Origin: Streptococcus varani | Lineage (GTDB): Bacteria > Bacillota > Bacilli > Lactobacillales > Streptococcaceae | NCBI RefSeq assembly: GCF_001375655.1 | Contig: NZ_CTEN01000004.1 | Span: 62,001-126,000 of the forward strand | Direction of reading: 5' to 3' | Length of the DNA stretch: 64,000 nt | Shown here: positions 7,630-19,546 of the stretch, in pieces | How positions within the stretch are numbered: position 1 is the first letter of the stretch | How the letters are laid out: every line of letters starts with the position of its first letter | The notes under the pieces: generated by a model | The model's input: only the letters and a program-made list of their open reading frames with translations | What the model was told of the DNA's origin: nothing | The model's database searches: none | Made by a program: the position numbers and the translations under genes

Positions 7630-9045
7630 GGCTCTATAATTTCTGTAGTGGGTAAGACCACTATGGAGGTTATGGAGCCTTTTTGAGTGTATACAAAAAG
7701 TCCCATATGACCTATAATGAAAAGCGACAAAACCATCATTTTAGAAAGACTCATATGGAACAATTTGATTTTATCACAAACTTACTTGGAATAAAAGACC
7801 CTAATATCACCATTTCAGATTATGTGGACGCTGGAACTCATAAAGAAGTCATCGCTAAACTTGACTATCCGGCTCCTAAATGCCACAACTGTCATGGTCA
7901 GATGGCTAAATATGACCTCCAAAAAGAATCTAAAATCCCCTATCTGGAATGTGCTGGATATAAGACCTTAATTCGTTTAAGGAAACGTCGTTTTCGTTGT
8001 CAGGATTGCGGAAAAATAGCTGTCGCAGAAACTTCTCTGGTCAAGAAGAATCATCAAATACCAGCTATTGTTAACCATAAGATTGCTCAAAAGCTGATTG
8101 AGAAAGCTTCTATGACAGACATCGCTGAATGCTTGGCCGTATCCACTTCAACAGTCATTCGCAAACTCAAGGAGTTCCAATTCAAGACTGACCTAACTTG
8201 GCTCCCAGCTCACATGAGCTGGGATGAATATAGTTTCAAGAAGGGCAAAATGAGCTTCATCGCACAAGATTTTGACTCGCTTACTATCTTAGCTATTCTA
8301 GATGGACGAACACAAACGACCATTCGCAATCACTTCCTCCGCTATTCCAGACAGGTGAGAAACCGAGTCAAAGTCATCACTATGGACATGTTTAGTCCTT
8401 ACTACGATATCGCTAAAAAATTATTTCCAAACGCTAAAATTGTCCTCGATCGCTTTCATATCGTCCAACATATGAGTCGGGCCATGAACCATCTGCGCAT
8501 CCAAATCATGAAGCAGTTTGACAGAAAATCTCATGAATACAAGGCGCTAAAAAGCTACTGGAAACTCATTCAACAGGATAGCCGTAAACTCAGCGATAAA
8601 CGCTTTTATCGCCCTACTTTTCGGATGCATTTAACCAACAAAGAGATTCTTAAAAAACTACTTTCTTACTCGCAGGAACTTCGAGAACACTATGAACTTT
8701 ACCAACTATTGCTTTTTCATTTTCAAAAGAAGCAAGCTGAACATTTCTTTGACCTCATTGAGGAGCTGCTTCCCAGCGTAAATCCCATCTTTCAAACTAT
8801 TTTTAAAACCTTTTTGAAGGATAAGGACAAGATCATTAACGCATTAGAACTCCCCTATTCAAACGCCAAACTAGACGCTACTAACAACCTCATCAAAGTC
8901 ATTAAGCGTAATGCCTTTGGTTTCCGGAACTTTGACAACTTTAAATTAAGAATTCTCATCGCTTTGAACATCAAAAAGAAGAGAACCAAGTTGGTCCTCT
9001 CCAGGTTATGACTTTTCAGCAACCCACTACAGTTGACAAAGAGCC
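7630..9045 (+). mobile_element. ISL3-family insertion sequence, complete, with 8-bp direct repeats
   Basis: A 1416-bp element. Its ends are imperfect inverted repeats: left GGCTCTATAATTTCTGTAGT, right (reversed) GGCTCTTTGTCAACTGTAGT, each followed by GGGT. The flanks are a perfect 8-bp duplication ATAAAAGG (7622-7629 and 9046-9053). One transposase gene fills it. The ends and protein are of the IS1167/IS1193 type known in streptococci. The insertion lies next to the glgP terminator and upstream of the hemW promoter, so no gene is interrupted. Confidence 0.95.
7755..9011 (+). CDS. ISL3-family transposase
   Basis: DDE transposase of the insertion sequence around it. An N-terminal zinc-ribbon-like region has two CxxC pairs (CHNC and CQDC), followed by a helix-turn-helix region (SMTDIAECLAVSTSTVIRKL) and a DDE core (SWDEYSFKKG; VITMDMFSPYYD; LDRFHIVQH). 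I place the start at the ATG at 7755 (418 aa, MEQFDFITNLLGIKDPN). A TTG-initiated frame extends to 7683, but a TATAAT at 7713-7718 lies inside that extension, which makes the shorter form more likely. The reading frame is intact, so the element may be active. Confidence 0.93.
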   Translation: MEQFDFITNLLGIKDPNITISDYVDAGTHKEVIAKLDYPAPKCHNCHGQMAKYDLQKESKIPYLECAGYKTLIRLRKRRFRCQDCGKIAVAETSLVKKNHQIPAIVNHKIAQKLIEKASMTDIAECLAVSTSTVIRKLKEFQFKTDLTWLPAHMSWDEYSFKKGKMSFIAQDFDSLTILAILDGRTQTTIRNHFLRYSRQVRNRVKVITMDMFSPYYDIAKKLFPNAKIVLDRFHIVQHMSRAMNHLRIQIMKQFDRKSHEYKALKSYWKLIQQDSRKLSDKRFYRPTFRMHLTNKEILKKLLSYSQELREHYELYQLLLFHFQKKQAEHFFDLIEELLPSVNPIFQTIFKTFLKDKDKIINALELPYSNAKLDATNNLIKVIKRNAFGFRNFDNFKLRILIALNIKKKRTKLVLSRL

Positions 9046-9053
9046 ATAAAAGG

Positions 9054-9079
9054 AAAAGCCTGGATTCCTCCACGCTTTT
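9054..9079 (-). terminator. Terminator of glgP, adjoining the IS target site
   Basis: Stem AAAAGC-TGGA/TCCA-GCTTTT (9054-9079) with one mismatch. Its T-rich tail, CCTTTTAT on the minus strand, is the 8-bp target duplication of the insertion sequence, so the IS landed in the terminator's 3' tail. Confidence 0.8.
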
Positions 9080-9084
9080 CTGAC

Positions 9085-11352
9085 TTATTTTGTAGAAAGG
9101 TGCCAAATATCCTCGTTGTATTGAGAAATGGTTCGGTCACTTGAGAAGAAACCTGCCTTGGCAATGTTTACAATGACTTTTTCTAACCAGCTATCGCGAT
9201 CTTCGTAATCAGTCAACATTTGTTCCTTGGTTTGAATGTATGCTTCTAGATCAAGAAGGGTCATAAAATGGTCATTGTATTTGAGATTCTCCTGCAAACG
9301 CCAGAGGCGCTCATCAATTCCGCCAAACTGACGCACGACATCACTAGTGATAAAGTCAATCAAGGGACGAATGCCGTCGCGCTCATAGAAGCTAGAGGGA
9401 CGATAGGTTCCATTGGCATAATGGTCAATCACCGTTTGGCTATCTTCCCCAAAAATGTAGATATTTTCATTACCAACCAATTCATGAATTTCCACATTGG
9501 CACCATCATCTGTTCCAAGAGTCAGCGCTCCATTTAGCATAAATTTCATATTACCAGTACCAGATGCCTCTTTGGAAGCCAGAGAGATTTGCTCTGAAAT
9601 ATCTGCTGCCGGAATAATGAAACTTGCTTCGGTCACATTGTAGTTTTCAATCATAACCACTTGCAAATGCGGAGCAACTTCAGGATCATTTTGAATGACT
9701 TGGGAAAGTACCAAGATCAAATGAATGATATCTTGGGCGATGGTATAAGCAGGCGCTGCTTTTCCGCCAAAGAAAACAGTCAATGGACGGGCCGGAATGT
9801 TTCCAGCCTTAATATCCAGATATTTGTGAATGACATAAAGCACATTCATTTGTTGGCGTTTGTATTCGTGGATCCGTTTGATTTGGACATCGAAGATAGC
9901 GTCTGGGTTGACGGCGACACCTTGACTTTTCGCAAGATGGCGTTGCAATTTCCGCTTGTTGTGCTGCTTGATATCCTCCAACTTAGCTTTGATGTTCTTA
10001 TCCTCTTTGAAGTCCAAGAATTTTTCTAATTCAGCAGCATCATGATGGTAACCATGTCCTAGTAAATCATCCAAATAGCTTGCTAAACTTGGATTAGCGT
10101 GCATAAGCCAGCGGCGGAAAGTTATCCCATTTGTCTTATTGTTGAATTTCTCAGGATAGAGGTCATAAAAAGGCTTCAGTTCGGATGATTTGAGGATTTC
10201 AGTATGGAGTGCCGCAACACCATTGATAGAATAACCATAATGAATGTCCATATGAGCCATGTGAACACGACCATGGTTATCAATAATATTGACCGATTCA
10301 TCATCTTTTATGGCCTTAGCCCGGCGGTCCAACTCCTCAATAAAGGGAACCAAGTGTGGCACAACCATGTTTAAGAAATCAAGAGGCCATTTTTCAAGGG
10401 CTTCTGACAAGATGGTATGGTTGGTATAGGCCGTCATACTTTTGACAATAGCAACAGCTTCATCAAAGGCAATACCACGCAATTCCAAAAGGCGAATCAA
10501 TTCAGGAATCACCAAGGATGGGTGAGTATCATTGATTTGTACTACTGCATAGTCTGCCAAATCATGAAGATTGGATCCTTTAGCAATGGCTTCATCGATT
10601 AAGAGTTGAGCTGCATTGGAAACCATGAAATATTGTTGGAAGATACGCAAAATCTTTCCTTGGTCTTTTGAATCATCCGGGTAAAGGAAGAGAGTCAAAT
10701 TACGGAAAATATCCTCTTGGTCAAAATCAATTCCATCATAAACAATATTTTCATCGACACTGGCCACATCAAAGAGACGCAAACGATTTTTACGCTCCGT
10801 CTTGTAACCAGGCACATCGATATCATAGAGTTTTGATGTCAATGAGAAACCTGCAAATTGAACCTGATAAGAAATAGGAGATTCAGATAACCATGATCGT
10901 GGAGTAATCCAGTTATTGGGCACCGCACGCTGTTGGTGGTATTCAAAAATTTGACGGAAAAGTCCAAAATGATAATTTAAACCTACCCCATCACCATTCA
11001 GACCCAGACTAGCAATAGAATCTAAGAAACAAGCTGCTAGACGGCCCAAACCACCATTACCAAGAGAGGGTTCCATTTCCATCTCTTCAATGGCAATCAA
11101 ATCTTTGCCTGCAGCTACCAACTGTTCCTTCACTTCGTCATAGAGTCCAAGGTTGATCAAGTTATTGGATAAGAGTTTACCAATTAAAAACTCAGCTGAA
11201 ATGTAGTAAACTTTTTTCTTTTGATCGTTGGTACACTGTGCTTCACTCCTTTGTTTCGTAAATGCCAGCAAAGCATAGTAAAGTTCTTGATCTGAACAAT
11301 CTTCGATACATTTGGCATACATAGTTTGAACAAAGTTTTGCAAATTAATCAT
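9085..11352 (-). CDS. glgP: Glycogen/maltodextrin phosphorylase
   Basis: PLP-dependent glucosyltransferase that releases glucose 1-phosphate from alpha-1,4-glucans. The 755-aa protein is the bacterial MalP/GlgP length, shorter than animal enzymes. Conserved features include [19 protein letters not shown] in the N-terminal half and the PLP-lysine signature [20 protein letters not shown] near residue 600. A 4-alpha-glucanotransferase gene, its usual partner, is not beside it in this window. It has its own promoter with an upstream cre-like site and its own terminator. MalP and GlgP cannot be separated by sequence alone. Confidence 0.93.
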   Translation of the reverse strand: MINLQNFVQTMYAKCIEDCSDQELYYALLAFTKQRSEAQCTNDQKKKVYYISAEFLIGKLLSNNLINLGLYDEVKEQLVAAGKDLIAIEEMEMEPSLGNGGLGRLAACFLDSIASLGLNGDGVGLNYHFGLFRQIFEYHQQRAVPNNWITPRSWLSESPISYQVQFAGFSLTSKLYDIDVPGYKTERKNRLRLFDVASVDENIVYDGIDFDQEDIFRNLTLFLYPDDSKDQGKILRIFQQYFMVSNAAQLLIDEAIAKGSNLHDLADYAVVQINDTHPSLVIPELIRLLELRGIAFDEAVAIVKSMTAYTNHTILSEALEKWPLDFLNMVVPHLVPFIEELDRRAKAIKDDESVNIIDNHGRVHMAHMDIHYGYSINGVAALHTEILKSSELKPFYDLYPEKFNNKTNGITFRRWLMHANPSLASYLDDLLGHGYHHDAAELEKFLDFKEDKNIKAKLEDIKQHNKRKLQRHLAKSQGVAVNPDAIFDVQIKRIHEYKRQQMNVLYVIHKYLDIKAGNIPARPLTVFFGGKAAPAYTIAQDIIHLILVLSQVIQNDPEVAPHLQVVMIENYNVTEASFIIPAADISEQISLASKEASGTGNMKFMLNGALTLGTDDGANVEIHELVGNENIYIFGEDSQTVIDHYANGTYRPSSFYERDGIRPLIDFITSDVVRQFGGIDERLWRLQENLKYNDHFMTLLDLEAYIQTKEQMLTDYEDRDSWLEKVIVNIAKAGFFSSDRTISQYNEDIWHLSTK

Positions 11353-11416
11353 TTGATGGTCTCCTAAGTCCTTTTAAAAAGGGATATTTCTGCGTTCTAC
11401 GAACACTAACTTTTCC

Positions 11417-11471
11417 ATTATACCCTACTTTTTGGTTTTTAGAAATGCTTTAGACCATGAAAACGTTCTAC
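11417..11471 (-). promoter_or_regulatory. glgP promoter with upstream cre-like (CcpA) site
   Basis: TATAAT on the minus strand (11422 to 11417) lies 64 bp before the start codon; the -35 is weak. A cre-like TGAAAACGTTCTAC (11458-11471) matches 12 of 14 positions of TGWNANCGNTNWCA and is centred about 55 bp upstream of the likely transcription start. Control by CcpA fits a polysaccharide-degrading enzyme but is inference. Confidence 0.55.
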
Positions 11472-11509
11472 CTAAGATAACATTCGTTTTTTACGATTTT
11501 TTTAGAAAA

Positions 11510-12223
11510 TCACTCTGCGATAAGCGTTTCAAGGCCAACTTTCATCATATCTGTAAAAGATGTTTGACGTTCTTCTGAGCTTGTATCTTCTTCTGGACGA
11601 AGGAGATGATCCGAAATTGTCATAATTGCTAAGGTTTGAACACCGAATTTAGCACCTAGATAATACAGAGCTGCTGCTTCCATTTCCACAGCTTTCACTC
11701 CGTGTTTACCAAGCTCTAAGTTCCGGCTAAAGAGTTTTTGAGAATAGAAAACATCTGATGACAAAACATTGCCTACATGAGTCGGAATGTCCATTTCTTT
11801 AGCAATATGATAAGCCTTATCCAAGAGTTCGAAGTTTGCAATTTGAGGAAAATCGTATTCTGGCCAATCAATATTGATCATCTTAGAGTTCGTTGCAGCA
11901 CCTTGTGCCAAGACCAAATCACGGACATGAACATTTTCATCAAGCGCACCAGCTGTACCGACACGAATTAGTTTTTTGACACCATATTCATTAATCAGCT
12001 CATGTGCATAGATTGAAATAGAGGGCATTCCCATCCCTGTTCCCATAACAGATACACGGTGACCCTTGTAAGTACCAGTATAACCAAACATATTACGAAC
12101 TTCATTGAAACAAACAGCATCTTCTAGAAAATTCTCCGCGATGAATTTAGCACGGAGAGGATCTCCTGGAAGCAAGATTTTATCGGCGATTTCGCCTGGT
12201 TTAGCAGAAATATGGATAGACAT
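11510..12223 (-). CDS. deoD: Purine nucleoside phosphorylase, DeoD type
   Basis: Hexameric PNP that phosphorolyses purine ribo- and deoxyribonucleosides, including adenosine. The 237-aa protein begins [20 protein letters not shown], the standard DeoD N-terminus, and contains [16 protein letters not shown] and [13 protein letters not shown]. The frame is open for 37 more codons upstream, but that extension is not DeoD-like and I exclude it. No clear Shine-Dalgarno precedes the ATG, and about 295 bp separate it from the previous gene, unlike the tight spacing elsewhere in this operon. Confidence 0.93.
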   Translation of the reverse strand: MSIHISAKPGEIADKILLPGDPLRAKFIAENFLEDAVCFNEVRNMFGYTGTYKGHRVSVMGTGMGMPSISIYAHELINEYGVKKLIRVGTAGALDENVHVRDLVLAQGAATNSKMINIDWPEYDFPQIANFELLDKAYHIAKEMDIPTHVGNVLSSDVFYSQKLFSRNLELGKHGVKAVEMEAAALYYLGAKFGVQTLAIMTISDHLLRPEEDTSSEERQTSFTDMMKVGLETLIAE

Positions 12224-12518
12224 AAATGATGATATAAAGGTCGAACAGAAAGTGATAGAAAAATAGGGATCTGACTGCAAATCCTGATTTGCAAGACAGA
12301 GCATCTTTTTTCCGAACTTTCCGACCGTATTCACTTACATGAATACAATCTCAACCTTACCTTTCCTTGAATTAATTTTGTGAAAGTCAGAAGTCTCTAG
12401 CCTGAGTTCAAGTGTGTGAACTCGACTCTGTCCTTTCTTTAGTTTTAGATTTTTTAGAATAGAATGGAAGGTTTTCCGACCGTATTCAGTTTTCTGATAG
12501 ACAGACGACCTTTTCTTC
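12224..12518 (-). other. Non-coding gap before deoD with 16-bp direct repeats
   Basis: A 295-bp gap inside an otherwise tight operon. It holds two identical 16-mers TTTCCGACCGTATTCA (12318-12333 and 12473-12488), 155 bp apart, and a perfect 7-bp hairpin GAGTTCA/TGAACTC in the middle. A minus-strand frame of 75 codons crosses it but has no credible start signal or family. I interpret it as a repeat remnant or leader region. Confidence 0.4.
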
Positions 12519-12686
12519 TTATCCTTTTGATTTTTTGTGTTCTTGAATCGCAAAACGTGCAAAACTAAGGCCAGATGTCATAGTGAAAACTGCCCAAAAA
12601 ACTTGCTTGTTTGCATAGAGCAAAACTGCCAGTAGAAAACTGAGTAGAATCACACAAATATAGAGTTTTTTTGCCTTCATACTCAT
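12519..12686 (-). CDS. Small single-span membrane protein (55 aa)
   Basis: A 55-aa frame starts 1 nt after the punA stop (ATG at 12686; alternative ATG at 12680). The N-terminus is MSMKAKKLYICVILLSFLLA, followed by VLLYANKQVFWAVF: a basic start, one or two hydrophobic segments, then a short basic tail (QEHKKSKG). Composition and position in the deoB-arsC-punA-deoD operon support a real gene. I do not recognise a family. It may be a small membrane regulator or a remnant of a longer membrane protein. Confidence 0.6.
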   Translation of the reverse strand: MSMKAKKLYICVILLSFLLAVLLYANKQVFWAVFTMTSGLSFARFAIQEHKKSKG

Positions 12687-12687
12687 C

Positions 12688-13497
12688 TTACAAAACTTCT
12701 AAAGTTTGTTTGATAAACTCTTTAAAGTTCCCTTTGATTTGTTGAGTGACTTCCACCACTTCTTCGTGGTTGAGCTCTGATTGGAATCCAGCTGCGAAGT
12801 TTGTAATGGCTGAAATCCCCAAGACTTTCATCCCTGAATGAGCTGCTACGATCACTTCAGGAACTGTTGACATACCAACTGCATGAGCCCCCATTGTTTT
12901 GAAAGCACGGATTTCTGCTGGTGTTTCGTAAGTCGGACCTGTCACACCAAGGTAGACACCCTCTTCCAATTTGATGCCCATCTTATCTGCTACTGCATGA
13001 GCTTTCTCACGGTAAGCTGCAGTGTATGCATCTGACATGTCAGGGAAACGCGGACCAAATTCTTCCAAGTTTTCACCAATGAGTGGATTTTGACCTGTCA
13101 TATTGATGTGATCAGAAATAGCCATGAGGGTTCCTGGACCGTAGCCAATACCACCTGCTGCATTGGTCACGATAACCCCTTGGCATCCCAAGGCCTTCAT
13201 GACACGTGCAGGGAAGGTTACCGTATTCATTGGATTTCCCTCGTAGAAATGAAAACGACCTTGCAAAGCCAATACTTTGCGCCCAGCCAAATCGCCATAG
13301 ACTAACTTGCCAGCATGACCAACAACAGTTGATTGACCCCAGTTTGGAATAGCTGCATAATCTAAGACAATAGCATTGTCAATCTCATCTGCCAACTCAC
13401 CAAGACCTGATCCTAAAATGAGACCAAATTCTGGTTTGAGCATTCCTTTTTCTTCTAAAAAAACTTTTGTTTCATTAATTTTTTCTAGTAATGACAT
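12688..13497 (-). CDS. punA: Purine nucleoside phosphorylase, PunA/PNP-I type
   Basis: Trimeric PNP specific for inosine and guanosine (and deoxy forms), yielding base plus (deoxy)ribose 1-phosphate for deoB. The 269-aa protein shows the phosphate-binding LGSGLGELAD near residue 28, GRFHFYEG, VTNAAGGI and the substrate loop GVTGPTYETPAEIRA. AAGGAG precedes the ATG. It is the third gene of the salvage operon and complements the broader DeoD enzyme encoded downstream. Confidence 0.95.
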   Translation of the reverse strand: MSLLEKINETKVFLEEKGMLKPEFGLILGSGLGELADEIDNAIVLDYAAIPNWGQSTVVGHAGKLVYGDLAGRKVLALQGRFHFYEGNPMNTVTFPARVMKALGCQGVIVTNAAGGIGYGPGTLMAISDHINMTGQNPLIGENLEEFGPRFPDMSDAYTAAYREKAHAVADKMGIKLEEGVYLGVTGPTYETPAEIRAFKTMGAHAVGMSTVPEVIVAAHSGMKVLGISAITNFAAGFQSELNHEEVVEVTQQIKGNFKEFIKQTLEVL

Positions 13498-13509
13498 ATT
13501 GTCTCCTTT

Positions 13510-13866
13510 TTACAAATATTCTGACCAGTCATATGCTGGCATTTTTTCTTTTATCACTTCTAAAGGACGACAGAGAAAAGCACTATCATCTTGCTCCACA
13601 ATTGGTCTGTTCAGCAATTCTGGTTGAGCAACTAATAAATCAAAGACTTCTTCCTCTGACAAACTGAGTCGTTCTTCTTCTGACATCCGAATGACTTGAG
13701 ATGGTTTTACTTGCATCTTTTCTATGAGTTTTAATAATTCTTCAGCTCTTAAGGGAGTTTCCAAATAGTTAATCCAATCAACATATATATCTTGACTGGC
13801 CAAGAGAACCCTCAGTTTTTTACACTTGCTGCAAGCAGGATGGTAGTAAACCCTAAAGTTTTCCAT
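13510..13866 (-). CDS. ArsC/Spx-family protein
   Basis: Thioredoxin-fold protein of the ArsC/Spx family (118 aa). The N-terminus MENFRVYYHPACSKCKKLRV carries a CxxC motif (C12, C15). The remainder is compatible with arsenate reductase-like proteins that lack a known arsenical role in streptococci. It lacks the Spx features needed to call it a transcription regulator with confidence. It begins 3 nt after deoB and is co-transcribed with nucleoside salvage genes, an arrangement seen in other streptococci and unexplained. Confidence 0.8.
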   Translation of the reverse strand: MENFRVYYHPACSKCKKLRVLLASQDIYVDWINYLETPLRAEELLKLIEKMQVKPSQVIRMSEEERLSLSEEEVFDLLVAQPELLNRPIVEQDDSAFLCRPLEVIKEKMPAYDWSEYL

Positions 13867-13869
13867 CTC

Positions 13870-15081
13870 TTATACCAAATCAGCTAAGAAGGATTCCCCA
13901 ATCATAGATTTCTCCACACCGAAGTTTTCCGCAATTGTCGCTGAAATATCTGCAAAGTGACCTACTGGAAGCAGGCCATTGCCTTTGAAGGATGCTGAGT
14001 AAGCCAAGAGAGGCACATACTCACGAGTATGATCTGTTCCAGCATAGGTTGGGTCGTTTCCATGATCAGCTGTAATCAAGAGCAGATCAGCTTCTTTCAT
14101 GGCATTCATGATTTCTGGCAAACGAGCATCAAATTCATGGAGACAATCACGATAACCAGCTGGGTTGCGACGATGACCATAGACCGCATCAAAATCTACC
14201 AAATTGGTAAAGGAGAAGCCTTTTGTAAATTCAGGAAGCGCCAATGTCTCAAGGAGCTTGTCGACCCCATGACTATTGTCCTTAGTATGTCCCATATCAT
14301 TGCTAATACCTGAACCGTTGAAAATATCACTAATTTTACCAACAGAATAGGTTGGAACACCTGCATCCACCAATTTATTGAGAACGGTATCTTGGAAAGG
14401 GGATAAAGCATAGTCATGACGGTTAGCTGTCCGTGAGAAGTTCCCTGCTTCACCAACATATGGACGTGCGATAATCCGGCCAAGGAGAGCTGGGCGTTCT
14501 AAGGTAATCGAACGAGCAAACTCACAAATACGGTAAAGTTCCTCTAGCGGAATAATCTCTTCGTGAGCTGCGATTTGTAGTACAGGGTCGGCTGATGTGT
14601 AGACAATCAACTCACCTGTTTCCATTTGACGAGGACCAAAATCATCAATGACCGCTGTACCCGAATAAGGTTTATTGGCCTCCCGGATAATTTTACGACC
14701 AGAAAACTCTTCAATCTTTGTCAAAATCTCTTCAGGAAATCCTTCCCAGAAAGTATCAAACGGTTCTGTGATATTGAGACCCATGATTTCCCAATGACCA
14801 GTCATAGTATCTTTACCAAGGGATACTTCCTCTAACTTGGTTGCATAGCCAATTGGATTTGATTCTGCGGGGACCGTCTTCAAAGCTGACTCACGGGGAA
14901 TGTTACCTAGACCCAATTTGGCCATATTAGGCACATCTAGTCCAACTGTTTTAGAAATATGACCTAGGGTATCTGAAGCCCCGTCTGGCACGCTAGCATT
15001 CACAAAATAATTGGCATCAGGTGCTGCACCGATTCCTACTGAATCTAATACTACCAAGTGAACACGATTAAATGTTGACAT
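13870..15081 (-). CDS. deoB: Phosphopentomutase DeoB
   Basis: Converts (deoxy)ribose 1-phosphate to the 5-phosphate, linking the two nucleoside phosphorylases to the pentose pathway. It belongs to the alkaline phosphatase superfamily with two-metal sites: N-terminal [23 protein letters not shown], and late [12 protein letters not shown] and [10 protein letters not shown]. The 403-aa length is standard. AAGGAG lies before the ATG. First gene of the operon, with a TATAAT promoter and a PurBox-like site upstream. Confidence 0.96.
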   Translation of the reverse strand: MSTFNRVHLVVLDSVGIGAAPDANYFVNASVPDGASDTLGHISKTVGLDVPNMAKLGLGNIPRESALKTVPAESNPIGYATKLEEVSLGKDTMTGHWEIMGLNITEPFDTFWEGFPEEILTKIEEFSGRKIIREANKPYSGTAVIDDFGPRQMETGELIVYTSADPVLQIAAHEEIIPLEELYRICEFARSITLERPALLGRIIARPYVGEAGNFSRTANRHDYALSPFQDTVLNKLVDAGVPTYSVGKISDIFNGSGISNDMGHTKDNSHGVDKLLETLALPEFTKGFSFTNLVDFDAVYGHRRNPAGYRDCLHEFDARLPEIMNAMKEADLLLITADHGNDPTYAGTDHTREYVPLLAYSASFKGNGLLPVGHFADISATIAENFGVEKSMIGESFLADLV

Positions 15082-15118
15082 AGTTTTCTCCTTTATTCCT
15101 TGAGATTAATCTAAAACT

Positions 15119-15154
15119 ATTATACCATATTTTTCTTTCCGAATGTTCGGTTTT
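15119..15154 (-). promoter_or_regulatory. deoB operon promoter with PurBox-like site
   Basis: The minus strand has TATAAT (15124 to 15119). The sequence AAAACCGAACATT (15154 to 15142) matches the lactococcal PurR box AWWWCCGAACWWT at every position. It covers the expected -35 region, and the core CCGAACATTCGG is nearly palindromic. PurR control of this salvage operon is inference from this match. Confidence 0.55.
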
Positions 15155-15184
15155 TGTATTCGATTTCATTGATTGTCAGCAACG

Positions 15185-15216
15185 AAAAAAACCACCCAAA
15201 GTAGATTTGAGTAGTT
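15185..15216 (-). terminator. Terminator of the atp operon
   Basis: Stem AACTACTC/GGGTGGTT (with G-U pairs) spanning 15190-15216, then T6-7, just after the atpC stop. Confidence 0.75.
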
Positions 15217-15221
15217 TATCT

Positions 15222-15638
15222 TTAATGATTACCAACACGGATACGGTTGATGGCCCGTTGAAGTGCAATACTTGCTCGTCTTTCCAAATCAGCATTACGC
15301 GCATGTTGGGCTTCTTCCATTTCGCGTTCGGCACGAAGTTTAGCCCTCTCCGCTCGACTGACATCAATATCCCGCTCGCGTTCTGCTGAGTCCGAAATGA
15401 TATTTATCTTATTTTTAGAAATTTCGATAATGCCACCATTGACGGCAATCCAGTCAACGTGGTTTTCATCATCGACACGACGCACCTTGATTTCACCAAT
15501 TTCAAGCACCGCAATCAGGTCAATATGTCCAGGGTAAACTCCCAGTTCACCTTCAGTTGTTTTGACAAGAATAAAGGCAGCATGGTGGTCATAACGGATA
15601 CCGTCTGGTGTCACGATTTGTACTGTCATAAAGTCCAT
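15222..15638 (-). CDS. atpC: ATP synthase epsilon subunit
   Basis: Central-stalk regulatory subunit of F1. It is a 138-aa protein with an N-terminal beta-sandwich ([29 protein letters not shown]) and a C-terminal helical hairpin (about residues 90-135, rich in [19 protein letters not shown]). The ATG at 15638 has AGAGG upstream. It is the last gene of the operon, starting 9 nt after atpD and followed by a terminator. Confidence 0.97.
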   Translation of the reverse strand: MDFMTVQIVTPDGIRYDHHAAFILVKTTEGELGVYPGHIDLIAVLEIGEIKVRRVDDENHVDWIAVNGGIIEISKNKINIISDSAERERDIDVSRAERAKLRAEREMEEAQHARNADLERRASIALQRAINRIRVGNH

Positions 15639-15647
15639 ACTATACCT

Positions 15648-18006
<2,359 letters not shown>

Positions 18007-18021
18007 ATCCTACTCCTCTAT

Positions 18022-19527
18022 CTATTTGTAAACAGACTGATTTTTGAATTCTTGAATGGCATCATTCAAGAGGTCAGTATCAGGTAAATCTTTTGTTGTT
18101 CGAATAACATCGAGAAGAGAATCATGGTTGATATCAAAATAAGCATACAAGTCTTCTTCAAATGCCAAAATGTCTTCAATTGGAACTGTATCCAAATAAC
18201 CATTAGTGAGAGCATAAAGAATCAGAACTTGTTTTTCAACTGGTAGTGGCTTATGCAGAGGCTGTTTAAGGACCTCAACTGTCCGACGACCTCGATTGAG
18301 TTTTGCTTGAGTGGCTGCGTCCAAATCAGAACCAAACTGAGTGAAGGCTTCCAACTCTCGATAAGAAGCTAAGTCGATACGAAGTGTACCCGCTACTTTC
18401 TTCATAGCCTTAATTTGAGCAGAACCACCAACCCGCGATACGGAAGAACCGGCATCAATAGCAGGTCGAATACCAGAGTTGAAGAGATCATCCTTGAGGA
18501 AAATCTGTCCATCTGTAATAGAAATTACGTTGGTTGCAATATAAGCTGAAATATCTCCAGCCTGTGTTTCGATAAATGGAAGGGCTGTAATAGAGCCACC
18601 ACCTAATTCATCAGAAACCTTTGCAGAACGCTCCAAAAGACGAGAGTGCAAATAGAAAACATCCCCCGGATAAGCTTCCCGACCTGGTGGTCGACGAAGG
18701 AGCAAGGAAAGCTCGCGGTAAGCTACTGCTTGTTTTGATAAATCATCATAAACGATAAGGACATGTTTGCCCTCATACATGAACTCTTCTGCCATAGCTA
18801 CTCCAGCGTAAGGTGCTAGGAAGAGCAATGGGGAAGGTTGGGATGCGGAAGCCGTTACAACGATAGTATAATCTAGAGCACCATATTGACGCAAGGTTTC
18901 AACTTGTGACCGAACAGTTGATTCTTTTTGCCCAATAGCTACATAGATACAAATCATATCTTGACCTTTTTGATTCAGAATAGTATCGATAGCCACTGAA
19001 GTCTTACCAGTCTGACGATCTCCAATAATTAGTTCGCGTTGCCCACGACCAATCGGTACCAAAGCATCAATGGCTTTCAGTCCTGTTTGTAACGGTTGAT
19101 TAACTGATTTCCGCTGCATAACACCTGGAGCCGGATACTCGATTGGACGAGTTTTATAGGTTTGAATTTCACCCAAACCATCAACCGCTTGCCCAAGGGG
19201 ATTGATAACACGACCAATCAAGGCAGGTCCAACAGGAACTTCCATGATTTTACCAGTTCTACGAACAACAGAACCCTCGCGGATATCCGAGAATTGACCC
19301 AGAATAATAATACCAACATCAGTGGTCTCCAAGTTTTGAGCCATACCAATGGTACCATTTTCAAAAATGAGGAGTTCCCCACTCATGGCATTGTCCAAAC
19401 CTTGTGCACGGGCAATACCATCACCGATATAGGTCACAACTCCTGTCTCCGTATAGTCAAAGTCTGGTTGGTAGTCGTCAATTTGTTGTTTTAGTAAATC
19501 ACTAATTTCTTGTGTATTGATGACCAA
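18022..19527 (-). CDS. atpA: ATP synthase alpha subunit
   Basis: Non-catalytic nucleotide-binding F1 subunit, 501 aa. The P-loop is GDRQTGKTS near residue 169, with the alpha signature [14 protein letters not shown] and the conserved FTQFGSDLD. The start codon is TTG at 19527 ([20 protein letters not shown]) with only a weak upstream GTGGTG. Such weak initiation may tune F1 synthesis relative to other subunits. Confidence 0.97.
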   Translation of the reverse strand: MVINTQEISDLLKQQIDDYQPDFDYTETGVVTYIGDGIARAQGLDNAMSGELLIFENGTIGMAQNLETTDVGIIILGQFSDIREGSVVRRTGKIMEVPVGPALIGRVINPLGQAVDGLGEIQTYKTRPIEYPAPGVMQRKSVNQPLQTGLKAIDALVPIGRGQRELIIGDRQTGKTSVAIDTILNQKGQDMICIYVAIGQKESTVRSQVETLRQYGALDYTIVVTASASQPSPLLFLAPYAGVAMAEEFMYEGKHVLIVYDDLSKQAVAYRELSLLLRRPPGREAYPGDVFYLHSRLLERSAKVSDELGGGSITALPFIETQAGDISAYIATNVISITDGQIFLKDDLFNSGIRPAIDAGSSVSRVGGSAQIKAMKKVAGTLRIDLASYRELEAFTQFGSDLDAATQAKLNRGRRTVEVLKQPLHKPLPVEKQVLILYALTNGYLDTVPIEDILAFEEDLYAYFDINHDSLLDVIRTTKDLPDTDLLNDAIQEFKNQSVYK

Positions 19528-19546
19528 AAGAACACCACTTTCTAAT

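Noticed and set aside
7683..7754. Longer TTG-initiated transposase in the ISL3 element
   Set aside because: A TATAAT lies inside this extension, and homologous transposases begin at the equivalent of MEQFDFITNLL.
12335..12562. Minus-strand open frame of 75 codons between the small membrane protein and deoD
   Set aside because: It overlaps the 3' end of the better-supported 55-aa gene, has no ribosome-binding site and crosses the direct repeats; no family resemblance.
15139..15150. LexA/DinR-type box at CCGAACATTCGG upstream of deoB
   Set aside because: The GAAC-N4-GTTC spacing of the SOS box is not met; the PurBox match is complete instead.
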